A stretch of 64,000 nucleotides of DNA from Rhodococcus xishaensis (GTDB lineage Bacteria > Actinomycetota > Actinomycetes > Mycobacteriales > Mycobacteriaceae). The first letter of the stretch is position 1; each line of letters begins with the position of its first letter. The notes under the pieces are model-generated. The model saw nothing but the letters and a program-made list of their open reading frames with translations, searched no databases and was not told the origin of the DNA. Shown here piece after piece: positions 37,827 through 46,680 of this stretch. The stretch covers positions 240,783-304,782 of the forward strand of contig NZ_RKLO01000004.1 of the NCBI RefSeq assembly GCF_004011825.1, read 5' to 3'. A program made the position numbers and the translations under genes.

Positions 37827-38981
37827 TCAGCTGGTGGTGCTACCCGCCGACCCGGCACCCGCTCCGGCACCCGCGAACGACCCGCCACCCGTAGAACCGG
37901 CACTGCCCGTCGACCCGGCCCCCGCGCCCGCGAACGAACCGGTGCCGAAGCACAACGATCCGGGGCACTTCTCCACGGCGATCACCGATACCGTGTCGTC
38001 GTTCTGGTTGGTTACATAGACACGGGAGCCGTCCGGAGACACCGCCACCCCGGCCGGGAAGTCCCCGACCGGGATGGTGTCGACGACCGCGTCGGTCAGC
38101 GTGTTGATCACCGAGACCGTGTCGTCGCCCTGGTTGGGGACGTAGACACGCGTCCCGGTCGGGGACACCGCCACGTCGGTCGGACCGGCCCCGACCGGGA
38201 TGGTGTCGACCACCGTGTTGGTCAACGTGTTGATCACCGACACCGTGCTGTCTCCGGCGACAGTGACGTAGACGCGGAACCCGAACGGGGACACCGCCAC
38301 CGCGGACGGGGCGGGCCCGACCACAATGGCGTCGACCACTGTGTTCGTGGCGGTGTCGATCACATCCACCGTGCCGTTGGACTGGTTGGTGACGTAGACG
38401 CGGGACCCGAGCGGGGACACCGCCACCCCGAACGAGAAGGCCCCGATCGTAATGGTGTCGACCACCGTGTTCGTGCCGGTGTCGATCACATCCACCGTGC
38501 CATCGAAGAGATTGGTGACGTAGACGCGGGACCCGTCCGGGGACACCGCCACCCCGAACGGGGCGATCCCGACCGCAATGGTGTCCACCACCGTGTTCGT
38601 ACCGGTGTCGATCACCGACACCGAGGCTGCACTGGAGTTGGTGACGTAGACGCGGGACCCGTCCGGAGACACCGCCACCTCGGACGGACCGGCCCCTACC
38701 GCAATGGTGTCCACCACCGAATTCGAGGCGGTGTCGATCACGGACACCGAGGTGCCGCTATTGTTGGCGACGTAGACGCGGGACCCGTCTGGAGTCACCG
38801 CCACCCCGGCCGGGCGGGCCCCGACCGGGATGGTGTCGATGACGGTGTCCGCGGCCGCGGCCCCCGACCCCGTACCGGCCATACCCAGCACCATCGCCGA
38901 AACAGCTGCCGCACTGAACACCAGACGCGCTACACGCCCCCCGATCGTGCGGCGTTCTCGTAAACCACTGAGCCAATTCAC
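37827..38981 (-). CDS. Secreted seven-bladed YVTN beta-propeller protein 1
   Basis: 384 residues from the GTG at 38981 (GGGAG seven bases upstream). Signal peptide (LVFSAAAVSAMVLGMAGTGSG, then AAAADT). Seven 42-residue repeats follow, each with a GVAVSPDGSRVYVTN strand pair and a VSVIDTxTNTVVDTI turn. They should close into a seven-bladed propeller. The last blade ends in EKCPGSLCFGTG, giving a Cys pair, and a Gly/Ala/Ser tail (FAGAGAGSTGS) of about 48 residues. No LPXTG, lipobox or C-terminal anchor. YVTN propellers are usually surface or adhesion-type proteins. The ligand is unknown. Confidence 0.85.
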   Translation of the reverse strand: MNWLSGLRERRTIGGRVARLVFSAAAVSAMVLGMAGTGSGAAAADTVIDTIPVGARPAGVAVTPDGSRVYVANNSGTSVSVIDTASNSVVDTIAVGAGPSEVAVSPDGSRVYVTNSSAASVSVIDTGTNTVVDTIAVGIAPFGVAVSPDGSRVYVTNLFDGTVDVIDTGTNTVVDTITIGAFSFGVAVSPLGSRVYVTNQSNGTVDVIDTATNTVVDAIVVGPAPSAVAVSPFGFRVYVTVAGDSTVSVINTLTNTVVDTIPVGAGPTDVAVSPTGTRVYVPNQGDDTVSVINTLTDAVVDTIPVGDFPAGVAVSPDGSRVYVTNQNDDTVSVIAVEKCPGSLCFGTGSFAGAGAGSTGSAGSTGGGSFAGAGAGAGSAGSTTS

Positions 38982-39063
38982 ATTTCTCTCCCACCGTCGA
39001 GGAACAGAACGCACAGGCAACGCAGTGACACGAACCGGCACCCGGATCGGACACCGGACGCAG

Positions 39064-39089
39064 GGAGGCTAGCAACCACAACCCCGAAA
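39064..39089 (-). promoter_or_regulatory. Conserved upstream element of propeller gene 1
   Basis: Minus-strand core TTGTGGTTGCTAGCCTCC, 83 nt upstream of the start codon. The same element precedes all four propeller genes at 81-84 nt. TAGCCT could be an actinobacterial TAnnnT -10 hexamer. Confidence 0.5.
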
Positions 39090-39218
39090 TACCCTGAGAA
39101 ACACCGAAACCCAGCACAAGCACCAGTCCGGTTGTTGCTGCAGCAGATCGGTCAATGGACCTGGGCGCCGCCACCCCCACATTCGAGGTGACGACGCCCC
39201 AGCTCACCAGGTGGAGGT

Positions 39219-40373
39219 TCAGCTGGATGTGCTGCCCGCCGACCCGGCACCCGCCCCGGCACCCGCGAACGACCCCGTACCCGAAGAACCGCCACTGCCC
39301 GTCGAACCGGCCCCCGCGCCCGCCAAAGAACCGGTGCCGAAGCACAACGAGCCCGGGCACTTCTCCACGGCGATCACCGACACCGTGCCGTCGCCGGTGT
39401 TGGTGACGTAGACGCGGGACCCGTCCCGGTTCACCGCCACCCCGAACGGAGCGTTTCCGACCGGAATGGTGTCGACCACCGTATTCGAGAGGGTGTCGAT
39501 CACCGACACCGTGCCGTCAGGGCGGTTAGTGACGTAGGCGCGGGCCCCGGATGGGGTGACCGCCACGCCCCGAGGGAGGTTCCCGACCGTGACGGTGTCG
39601 ATGACGGTGTTGGTGAAGGTGTTGATCACCGACACCGTGCCGTCGGCCAGGTTCACAACGTAGACGCGGGACCCGTCGGGGTTGACCGCCACCCCGAACG
39701 GGTCGGCCCCGACCGGAATGGTGTCGACCACTGTATTCGTGAAGGCGTCGATCACCGACACCGTGCCGTCCCCACTGTTGGCAACAAAGATGTGTGACCC
39801 GAGAGGGGACACCGCCACCCCGGCGGGGGTGGCCCCGACCACAATGGTGTCCACCACCGAGTTCGTGAAGGTGTTGATCACCGACACCGTGCCGTCACTC
39901 ACGTTGGAGACGTAGACGCGGGCCCCGAGCGGGGACACCGCCACCCCGGACGGGGCAGCCCCGACCGCAATGGTGTCCACCACCGCATTCGTGAAGGTGT
40001 TGATCACCGACACCGTGCCGTCACTCTGGTTGGTGACGTAGACGCGGGCTCCTAGCGGGGACACCGCCACCCCGAACGGAGCGTTTCCGACCGGAATGGT
40101 GTCGACCACCGTGTTCGTGACGGTGTCGACCACGGACACCGTACCGCCAATGTTGTTGGTGACGTATGCGCGGGACCCAAATGGGGACACCGCCACCCCG
40201 ATCGGCTCGCTCCCGACGGGAATGGTGTCGATGACGGTGTCCGCGGCTGCGGCCCCCACTCCCGCACCGGTCACACCCAGCACCATCACCGACACCGCTG
40301 CCACACCGAACACCAGACGCGTCGCACGCCCCGCGATGGTGCGGCGTTCTCGTAAACCACTGAACCAATTCAC
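39219..40373 (-). CDS. Secreted seven-bladed YVTN beta-propeller protein 2
   Basis: 384 residues from the GTG at 40373, exactly the length of proteins 1 and 3. Same order: NWFSGLRERR, signal peptide, seven 42-residue YVTN blades, Cys pair in EKCPGSLCFG, Gly/Ala/Ser tail. Blades are dominated by DGTVSVINTFTN sequences. The frame is open upstream into the tail of gene 3, but the RBS and the shared N-terminus fix the GTG. Same strand and spacing as its neighbours, so it is a paralogue from tandem duplication. Confidence 0.85.
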   Translation of the reverse strand: MNWFSGLRERRTIAGRATRLVFGVAAVSVMVLGVTGAGVGAAAADTVIDTIPVGSEPIGVAVSPFGSRAYVTNNIGGTVSVVDTVTNTVVDTIPVGNAPFGVAVSPLGARVYVTNQSDGTVSVINTFTNAVVDTIAVGAAPSGVAVSPLGARVYVSNVSDGTVSVINTFTNSVVDTIVVGATPAGVAVSPLGSHIFVANSGDGTVSVIDAFTNTVVDTIPVGADPFGVAVNPDGSRVYVVNLADGTVSVINTFTNTVIDTVTVGNLPRGVAVTPSGARAYVTNRPDGTVSVIDTLSNTVVDTIPVGNAPFGVAVNRDGSRVYVTNTGDGTVSVIAVEKCPGSLCFGTGSLAGAGAGSTGSGGSSGTGSFAGAGAGAGSAGSTSS

Positions 40374-40454
40374 GTTTCTCTCCCACGTAGAAGAACAAAA
40401 CGGACAGGCAATGCAGTGACACAAACCGGCACCCGGACCAGACGCCGGACGCGG

Positions 40455-40480
40455 GGAGGCTAACAACCACAAACCCGAAA
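40455..40480 (-). promoter_or_regulatory. Conserved upstream element of propeller gene 2
   Basis: Minus-strand core TTGTGGTTGTTAGCCTCC, 82 nt upstream of the start. Nearly identical to the element of gene 1. Confidence 0.5.
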
Positions 40481-40606
40481 CAGCCGGAGAAACACCGAAA
40501 CCCAGCACAAGCACTAGTCCGGTTGCTGCAGCAGATCGGTCAATGGAGTTGGGCGCCGCCACCCCCACACTGGGGTGACGGCGCCTCAGGTCACCTGGGT
40601 GGCGGT

Positions 40607-41761
40607 TCAGCTGGTAGCGCTGCCGGCCGACCCGGCACCGGCCCCGGCACCCGCGAACGACCCCGTTCCCGAAGAACCGGCACTGCCCGTCGACCCGGCC
40701 CCGGCACCCGCGAACGAACCGGCACCGAAGCACAATGAGCCCGGGCACTTCTCGACGGCGATCACCGACACCGTGCCGTCACCGGCGTTGGCGACGTAGA
40801 CGCGGGACCCGGACGGGTTCGCCGCCGCCGCGAACGGGTCGTCCCCGACCGTGATTGTGTCGACCACCGCGTTCGTGCCGGTGTCGATCACATCCACCGT
40901 GCCGTCACCGGCGTTGGTGACGTAGACGCGGGACCCGTCCGGGGCGACCACCACGCCCCGGGGGAAGACCCCGACCGTGACGGTATCGATGACAGCGTTC
41001 GTGGCGGTGTCGATCACCGACACCGTGCCGCCGAGCTGGTTCGCGACGTAGACGCGGGACCCGGACGGGTTCACCGCCACCCCGACGGGGTTGGCCCCGA
41101 CCGTAATGGTGTCGACCACCGCATTCGTGAAGGCGTCGATCACCGACACCGTGCCGCCGAGCTGGTTGGTGACGTAGACGCGGGCCCCGAACGGGGACAC
41201 CGCCACCCCGAACGGGCCAGCCCCGACCGTGGTGGTATCGACCACCGCATTCGTGAAGGTGTCGATCACATCGACCGTGCCGTCAGCCTGGTTGGCGACG
41301 TAGGCGCGAGCCCCGAACGGGGACACCGCCACCCCGGCCGGGCCAGCCCCGACCGTAATGGTGTCGACCACCGCATTCGTGAAGGTGTCGATCACATCCA
41401 CTGTCCCGTCACCCTGGTTGGCGACGTAGGCGCGAGCCCCGAACGGGGACACCGCCACCCCGAACGGACTGTTTCCTACCGGGATGGTGTCGACCACCGA
41501 GTTCGAGGCGGTGTCGACCACCGACACCGTGCCGTCACCGCTGTTGGCGACGTAGGCGCGAGCCCCGAGGGGGGACACCGCCACTGCGACCGGATCGGCC
41601 CCAACGGGAATGGTGTCGATGACTGTGTCCGCGGCTGCGGCCCCCGCTCCCGCACCGGCCATAGCCAGCACCATCGTCGAAACCGCTGCCGCGCCGAGCA
41701 CCAGACGTGTGGGATGCCCCCTGGCCGCATGCAGACCATGAAAACCACTGAGCCAATTCAC
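40607..41761 (-). CDS. Secreted seven-bladed YVTN beta-propeller protein 3
   Basis: 384 residues from the GTG at 41761. Signal peptide (LVLGAAAVSTMVLAMAGAG), seven blades, of which blades 2 to 4 are almost identical to each other (SPFGARAYVANQ, DVIDTFTNAVVDT), the Cys pair EKCPGSLCFG and the Gly/Ala/Ser tail. High identity between adjacent blades implies recent repeat expansion or conversion within the gene. Confidence 0.85.
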   Translation of the reverse strand: MNWLSGFHGLHAARGHPTRLVLGAAAVSTMVLAMAGAGAGAAAADTVIDTIPVGADPVAVAVSPLGARAYVANSGDGTVSVVDTASNSVVDTIPVGNSPFGVAVSPFGARAYVANQGDGTVDVIDTFTNAVVDTITVGAGPAGVAVSPFGARAYVANQADGTVDVIDTFTNAVVDTTTVGAGPFGVAVSPFGARVYVTNQLGGTVSVIDAFTNAVVDTITVGANPVGVAVNPSGSRVYVANQLGGTVSVIDTATNAVIDTVTVGVFPRGVVVAPDGSRVYVTNAGDGTVDVIDTGTNAVVDTITVGDDPFAAAANPSGSRVYVANAGDGTVSVIAVEKCPGSLCFGAGSFAGAGAGSTGSAGSSGTGSFAGAGAGAGSAGSATS

Positions 41762-41844
41762 ATTTCTCTCCTACCAATGAGGATCAAGACGGACAGGCCA
41801 TGCAGTGACACAAACCGGCGGCCGGACCCAGATACCAGCCGAAA

Positions 41845-41870
41845 AGAGGCTAACAAGCACAAACCCGATG
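41845..41870 (-). promoter_or_regulatory. Conserved upstream element of propeller gene 3
   Basis: Minus-strand core TTGTGCTTGTTAGCCTCT, 84 nt upstream of the start, preceded by TTGCAT as in gene 4, a possible -35. Confidence 0.5.
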
Positions 41871-41963
41871 CAACCGGAGACTCGCCGGGGGCGACACACA
41901 ACCCAATGCGCGGCCAGACCGGTTGCGGTAGTAGTGAAGTCGTAGTCAGCCTAACTACCAGAA

Positions 41964-43112
41964 TCAGCTGGTAAAGCTGCCCGTCGAAGCAGTGCCGGCC
42001 AACGACCCACCGCCGGCCAACGACCCTCTCCCGAGCGATCCGGCACCCACCAGCGAACCACCACCGACCAGGGACCCGGTGGCGATACACAGCGATCCGA
42101 GGCACTTCTGGACGGCGATAACCGACACCGTGTCGTCCGAACGGTTGGTGACGTAGACCCGGGACCCGTCCGGGCTCGCCGCCACACCGAACGCGTCGCT
42201 TCCCACCGGAATCGCCTCGACCACGGTGTTGCCGGCTGTCTCGACCACCGACACCGTTTCATCAATACCGTTGGCGACATAGACCCTGGACCCGTCCGGG
42301 TTCGCCACCACCCCCTGGGGGAGGTCTCCGACCGTGATGGTATCGAGCAGCGTGTTGTCGGCGGTCTCGATCACCGACACCGTGTCGTCGAAAGCGCTGG
42401 TGACGTAGACGCGAGACCCGTCTGGGGTCACCGCCACACCGAACGCTCCGGCCCCGACCGTGACCGTATCGATGACGGTGTTGCCGGCGGTCTCGATCAC
42501 CGACACCGTGCCGTCGAAAGCGTTGGAAGCGTAGACGTGGAACCCGTCAGGTGTGACCGCCAGCATGTTAGGGGCGTCCCCGACGGTGACGGTATCGACC
42601 TCGGTGTTCGTACCGGTGTCAATCACCGACACCGTGTCGTCGCCGCTGTTGGTGGCGTACACGCGAGACCCGTCCGCGCTCGCCGCCACACCGGACGGTC
42701 CGATCCCCACCGTGACGGTATCGACCACCTTATTCGTGAAAGTGCTGATCACCGAAACCGTGTCGTCGAACTGGTTGGTGACGTAGACACGGGAGCCAAG
42801 CGGGTTCACCGCGACCCCGACCGGGAAGTCCCCAACCGTGACGGTGTCGACCACCGTGTTCGTGAAAGTGCTGATCACCGACACCGAATTGTCGCCACGG
42901 TTGACGACGTAGGCGCGGGCCCCGAACGGAGACACCGCCACACCGCTCGGTGAGCCCCCAACCGGAATGGTGTCGACCACCGTGTTCGCTGCTGCCACGC
43001 CCACCCCGGCCACACCCAGCACCATCGCCGAAACAGCCGCCGCGAAGAACGCTAGACGCGCGGCACGTCCCCCAGTCGCGTGTGGACCACGAAAATCGCT
43101 GAGCCAATTCAC
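41964..43112 (-). CDS. Secreted seven-bladed YVTN beta-propeller protein 4 (divergent member)
   Basis: 382 residues from the GTG at 43112. Same layout but the most diverged: blades use ISTFTN, IETAGN and VETAGN turns, the Cys motif is QKCLGSLCIATG, and the tail has GSLVGGGS-like steps instead of GAGAGS. It is probably the oldest copy and the one nearest the conserved trxB gene. Seven blades are complete. Confidence 0.85.
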   Translation of the reverse strand: MNWLSDFRGPHATGGRAARLAFFAAAVSAMVLGVAGVGVAAANTVVDTIPVGGSPSGVAVSPFGARAYVVNRGDNSVSVISTFTNTVVDTVTVGDFPVGVAVNPLGSRVYVTNQFDDTVSVISTFTNKVVDTVTVGIGPSGVAASADGSRVYATNSGDDTVSVIDTGTNTEVDTVTVGDAPNMLAVTPDGFHVYASNAFDGTVSVIETAGNTVIDTVTVGAGAFGVAVTPDGSRVYVTSAFDDTVSVIETADNTLLDTITVGDLPQGVVANPDGSRVYVANGIDETVSVVETAGNTVVEAIPVGSDAFGVAASPDGSRVYVTNRSDDTVSVIAVQKCLGSLCIATGSLVGGGSLVGAGSLGRGSLAGGGSLAGTASTGSFTS

Positions 43113-43192
43113 ATTTCTCTCCCACCGCAGAGGAACGAGACGCAGGCCATGCAGTGACAAAATCGGCGGCTGGACCCAGACACCAGCCGAAA

Positions 43193-43218
43193 AGAGGCTA
43201 ACAACCGCAAACCCGATG
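43193..43218 (-). promoter_or_regulatory. Conserved upstream element of propeller gene 4
   Basis: Minus-strand core TTGCGGTTGTTAGCCTCT, 81 nt upstream of the start, with TTGCAT 15 bases before TAGCCT. Shared with gene 3 and, more loosely, genes 1 and 2. Confidence 0.5.
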
Positions 43219-43765
43219 CAACTGAGCTTTCCGCCCATTTGCGCATACCCCGCCACTGCGCGCGCGAGGGACCGGCTAGGGACGGAGTGCGCACGACTCC
43301 CCAGCGAAGCCCGCCTCCGGGGACAGCATTCTCTTGGGAAGAGGTGCTGGACAACGGATTACAGCTTTGGTTGGTGCGCGGCGGTCCCGAGAACGCGACC
43401 AGCTCACCGGTGGATCCGCCGCACCTCGACTGCCAACGCCCGCATCCGTGGTGGAGCGGCATCCATGGGGCCTATCGAGCGTCGGAGGGCAGCGAGGCGC
43501 CACAGGTCCCGCCCCTCGGCGAAGTCGCTACTGCGATCACCGGAGCTGCCGGCAGCCGCAGGACTGCGCGACGATGTCCGCCTCGTGTCCGACGCGCTGA
43601 GCGAGTTCGTGTCCCGGACCTGGCCACGTGGCACGTGCTGCGGGGAACGCCGAGCTGCTCCCGCGCAAGGCGAAGCCCTGGTCCGCCCTGGTATGACCCA
43701 GTACACACCGTCGGTTCCACGTGAAACGGTCTACGTGGTCGGTCGTGCGCGTCCCCCGAAGCCCT
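43219..43765. other. Non-coding or undetermined gap between propeller island and trxB
   Basis: About 550 bp in which both strands have open frames (one of 161 codons on +), but none has a convincing ribosome site, domain or family resemblance. It holds one parS-like site (43714). It may be the right boundary of the island. Confidence 0.5.
43714..43727. promoter_or_regulatory. parS: parS-like site 1
   Basis: GTTCCACGTGAAAC, one base off the parS palindrome GTTTCACGTGAAAC. It is 6 kb from the other parS sites and 0.18 kb upstream of trxB. Confidence 0.8.
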
Positions 43766-43793
43766 GGGAACAACACCAACTAATCTGGTGTTG
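43766..43793 (+). promoter_or_regulatory. SigH/SigR-type promoter candidate for trxB-trxA
   Basis: GGGAAC (43766-43771), 18-bp spacer, GTT (43790-43792) matches the actinobacterial thiol-stress promoter pattern, about 100 bp before trxB, a known regulon member in mycobacteria. A perfect inverted repeat CAACACCA-N7-TGGTGTTG (43771-43793) overlaps it. Confidence 0.6.
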
Positions 43794-43894
43794 AGCTGAC
43801 CAACCCCGCGAGATGCACCGTCAGCGTTGCACCCGCGCGACCACAGCAACGAAGGCTGTCTAGCGGACGGCCCCAGAGGACAGGAAAGGCCCGC

Positions 43895-44884
43895 ATGACT
43901 ACTCCGACCACGGTCCGTGACCTCATCATTGTCGGCTCGGGACCCGCCGGATACACCGCCGGCGTGTATGCCGCCCGCGCGGAACTCGAGCCCCTCCTTT
44001 TCGAGGGAACGCAGTTCGGCGGAGCTCTGATGACCACCACCGAGGTTGAGAACTTCCCGGGCTTCCGTGAGGGCATCATGGGCCCCGACCTGATGGAGGA
44101 GATGCGGGAGCAGGCCAAGCGCTTCGGCACCGACATCCGTACGGAAGACGTCGAGGAGATCGAGCTGGACGGTCCGGTCAAGAAGGTTGTGGCGAATGGT
44201 GAGACCTACTACGCCCGCGCGATCATCCTGGCTATGGGCGCTGCCGCTCGCTATCTCGGCATCCCGGGCGAGGAGAGGCTCCTCGGCCGTGGTGTGAGTG
44301 CGTGCGCGACATGCGACGGCTTCTTCTTCCGTGACCAGGACATCGTCGTGGTCGGGGGTGGTGACTCTGCGATGGAGGAGGCCACTTTCCTGACCAAGTT
44401 CGCTCGTACCGTCACTCTGGTGCACCGGCGTGAGGAGTTCCGCGCGTCACGCATCATGCTCGAGCGCGCCAAGGCGAACGAGAAGATCCGCTTCGTGACC
44501 AACGCCGTGCCGGTCGAGGTGCTGGGCGACAACAGTGTCACCGGCCTGGTGATTCGCGACACCGTCACTGGCGAGGAGTCCACGCTGGATGTCACCGGCA
44601 TGTTCGTCGCGATCGGCCACGACCCGCGCAGCGAACTCGTCAAGGGCCAGGTGGACCTCGACGCAGCCGGCTACGTGACGGTGCAGTTGCCGACCACCGC
44701 TACCTCGGTCGAGGGTGTCTTCGCCGCCGGCGACCTGGTGGACCACACCTATCGCCAGGCGATCACGGCCGCCGGCACCGGCTGTTCGGCGTCGATCGAT
44801 GCCGAGCGCTGGCTGGCCGAGCAGGGTGAGATAACTGCGAACACCCTCGACGCTGCCGGCAAGCCCGTCGACTCCCGCGTCTGA
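43895..44884 (+). CDS. trxB: Thioredoxin reductase
   Basis: 329 residues. FAD-binding [18 protein letters not shown] at the N-terminus, redox pair Cys137-Ala-Thr-Cys140 in [16 protein letters not shown]-binding [13 protein letters not shown] and the C-terminal FAD block [23 protein letters not shown] in pieces. It passes electrons from NADPH to TrxA. AGGAAAGG precedes the ATG. trxA follows after 65 nt in which the segment CCAGTCTTCTACTC-like occurs twice. Confidence 0.97.
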   Translation: MTTPTTVRDLIIVGSGPAGYTAGVYAARAELEPLLFEGTQFGGALMTTTEVENFPGFREGIMGPDLMEEMREQAKRFGTDIRTEDVEEIELDGPVKKVVANGETYYARAIILAMGAAARYLGIPGEERLLGRGVSACATCDGFFFRDQDIVVVGGGDSAMEEATFLTKFARTVTLVHRREEFRASRIMLERAKANEKIRFVTNAVPVEVLGDNSVTGLVIRDTVTGEESTLDVTGMFVAIGHDPRSELVKGQVDLDAAGYVTVQLPTTATSVEGVFAAGDLVDHTYRQAITAAGTGCSASIDAERWLAEQGEITANTLDAAGKPVDSRV

Positions 44885-44949
44885 CCAGTACCCCCTCCAG
44901 CAGTCTTCTACTCGACATCCAGTCTTCTACTCAAGGTCCAGGAGGATCC

Positions 44950-45273
44950 GTGGCGAACACAATCACGATCAGTGACGACTCGTTCAAGCAGGAGGTTCTC
45001 GATTCCGAGAAGCCCGTGCTGGTCGACTTTTGGGCCACCTGGTGCGGCCCATGCAAGATGGTGGCTCCGGTGCTCGACGAGATCGCCGGCGAGCACGCTG
45101 ACAAGCTCACGGTTGCGAAGCTGGACATCGACCAGAACCCCGGAGCAGCCCGCGACTTCCAGGTGATGTCGATCCCGACGATGATCCTCTTCGAGGGCGG
45201 CAAGGCCGTGAAGACGATCGTCGGCGCGAAGGGCAAGGCGGCCCTGCTCAAGGATCTCGCCGACGTGCTCTGA
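44950..45273 (+). CDS. trxA: Thioredoxin
   Basis: 107 residues from a GTG with GGAGG upstream. Active site WCGPC in FWATWCGPCKM, cis-proline loop SIPTMILFEGG and the DFQVM segment are all normal. It is the substrate of the reductase encoded just upstream and reduces protein disulfides. The usual symbol in mycobacteria is trxC. Confidence 0.97.
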   Translation: MANTITISDDSFKQEVLDSEKPVLVDFWATWCGPCKMVAPVLDEIAGEHADKLTVAKLDIDQNPGAARDFQVMSIPTMILFEGGKAVKTIVGAKGKAALLKDLADVL

Positions 45274-45311
45274 TCTCACCCCGCTCCGTTCGGCCCGATG
45301 GGCCTCGATTC

Positions 45312-45359
45312 GGCCACAGTGTGACCTGACCGCCACTACAGCCTTGTCACACTGTGGCC
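45312..45359. terminator. Long inverted repeat after trxA
   Basis: GGCCACAGTGTGAC (45312-45325) pairs perfectly with 45346-45359 across a 20-nt loop. Position after the trxA stop suggests a terminator; the large loop and lack of a T-run leave an operator for cwlM possible. Confidence 0.6.
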
Positions 45360-45429
45360 TACTGGACTGCCGACCTCCCGGAGCAGTCTGAGAGAATCGA
45401 AACGACGTCAGCAACGAAAGGCCACGAGC

Positions 45430-46632
45430 ATGCAGCTACTCCGTCACGGCGATCACGGCCCCGCCGTCGCCGAGATTCGGGGTACTTTGACTGGCCTAGG
45501 TTTCCTCCACAACGGTGTTGCGGACACCCACCGCGAGGCGGTGCAGGGCTCGCACTGGGTGGCACCCGATGCTGTGTTCGATCACCATCTCGACTCCGCG
45601 GTTCGCGCGTTTCAGCAGCAGCGCGGCCTGCTTGTCGACGGCATCGTCGGTCCGGCGACATATCGATCCCTCAAGGAAGCGTCGTACCGACTCGGCGCCC
45701 GCACCCTCATCTACCAGCTGTCCGCCCCGCTGTACGGCGACGACGTCGCCGCTCTCCAGACTCGTCTTCAGGACCTGGGCTTTTACATCGGGCGCGTCGA
45801 CGGCTTCTTCGGCCCGCAGACCCATGAGGCGCTCAGCTCGTTCCAGCGTGAGATCGGCATTGCCGCCGACGGTATTTGTGGCCCAGCAACGCTGCGCTCG
45901 TTGCAGTTACTGGGCACGCGTGTCTCGGGCGGTTCTCCACACGCCATCAGCGAGCAGGAACTGGTCCGTCGATCGGGCCCGCAGCTGAGCGGAAAGCGGA
46001 TCGTGATCGACCCCGGCCTCGGTGGCCCCAATACCGGCTCGATCGTGCACACGCGGCGCGGTCATATTAGCGAGTCCGAGATTCTATGGGATCTCGCCAG
46101 CCGGCTGGAGGGCCGAATGGCCGCGACGGGCATGGAGACCTTCCTGTCACGTCCGCAGTACGCCGACCTGAGCGATGCCGAGCGCGCCGAGACAGCCAAC
46201 AAGTTCGACGCCGACCTGATGATCGCGCTGCGGTGCGACAACCACACCAGTCCCGCTGCGAGCGGTGTCGCCAGCTTCCACTTCGGCAACTCGCACGGAT
46301 CGACATCGACGATCGGGCAGATCCTCACTGGTTTCATCCAGCGTGAGATCGTGGCGCGAACTCCGTTGCGGGACTGCAGAACTCATGGACGAACCTGGGA
46401 CCTGTTGCGACTCACCAAGATGCCGACCGTCCAGGTCGACATCGGTTATCTCACAAATGATTTCGATGTCGCGGTGCTCACCGATCCGCGACAGCGGGAC
46501 ACGATCGCCGAGGCTATCCTCATCTCGGTCAAGCGCCTGTACCTCCTGGGGCAGGACGATGCACCCACGGGAACGTTCACCTTCGCAGAGTTGCTCGCTG
46601 AGGAACTGTCCAGCGCTCAGCGGCTCGGGTAG
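45430..46632 (+). CDS. cwlM: CwlM, amidase-like regulator of peptidoglycan synthesis
   Basis: 400 residues. Two peptidoglycan-binding repeats (about 1-65 and 85-160; DHHLDSAVRAFQQQRGL, THEALSSFQREIGIAADG in pieces) precede an Amidase_3 fold. Zinc-ligand positions are altered: the DPGHGG motif reads DPGLGG, the SIHAN region reads ALRCDN, and the catalytic Glu block reads VQVDIGYLTN. No signal peptide. This matches mycobacterial CwlM, a cytosolic activator of MurA rather than a hydrolase. The C-terminal PTGTFTFAELLAEEL holds the threonines phosphorylated by PknB in mycobacteria. Confidence 0.93.
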   Translation: MQLLRHGDHGPAVAEIRGTLTGLGFLHNGVADTHREAVQGSHWVAPDAVFDHHLDSAVRAFQQQRGLLVDGIVGPATYRSLKEASYRLGARTLIYQLSAPLYGDDVAALQTRLQDLGFYIGRVDGFFGPQTHEALSSFQREIGIAADGICGPATLRSLQLLGTRVSGGSPHAISEQELVRRSGPQLSGKRIVIDPGLGGPNTGSIVHTRRGHISESEILWDLASRLEGRMAATGMETFLSRPQYADLSDAERAETANKFDADLMIALRCDNHTSPAASGVASFHFGNSHGSTSTIGQILTGFIQREIVARTPLRDCRTHGRTWDLLRLTKMPTVQVDIGYLTNDFDVAVLTDPRQRDTIAEAILISVKRLYLLGQDDAPTGTFTFAELLAEELSSAQRLG

Positions 46633-46680
46633 ACACGCCACCGCTCTTCGCGCCGGGTTGGACAAGGCCCGAAACGAGGC

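Noticed and set aside
37827-43112. Regular repeats suggestive of a CRISPR or satellite array
   Set aside because: The 126-bp period is coding (42-residue blades), and repeats are adjacent without unique spacers.
43239-43724. 161-codon plus-strand frame between the propeller island and trxB
   Set aside because: No ribosome site, no family resemblance, overlapped by comparable frames on both strands.
43471-44425. Minus-strand frame opposite trxB
   Set aside because: Mirror of trxB; no independent support.
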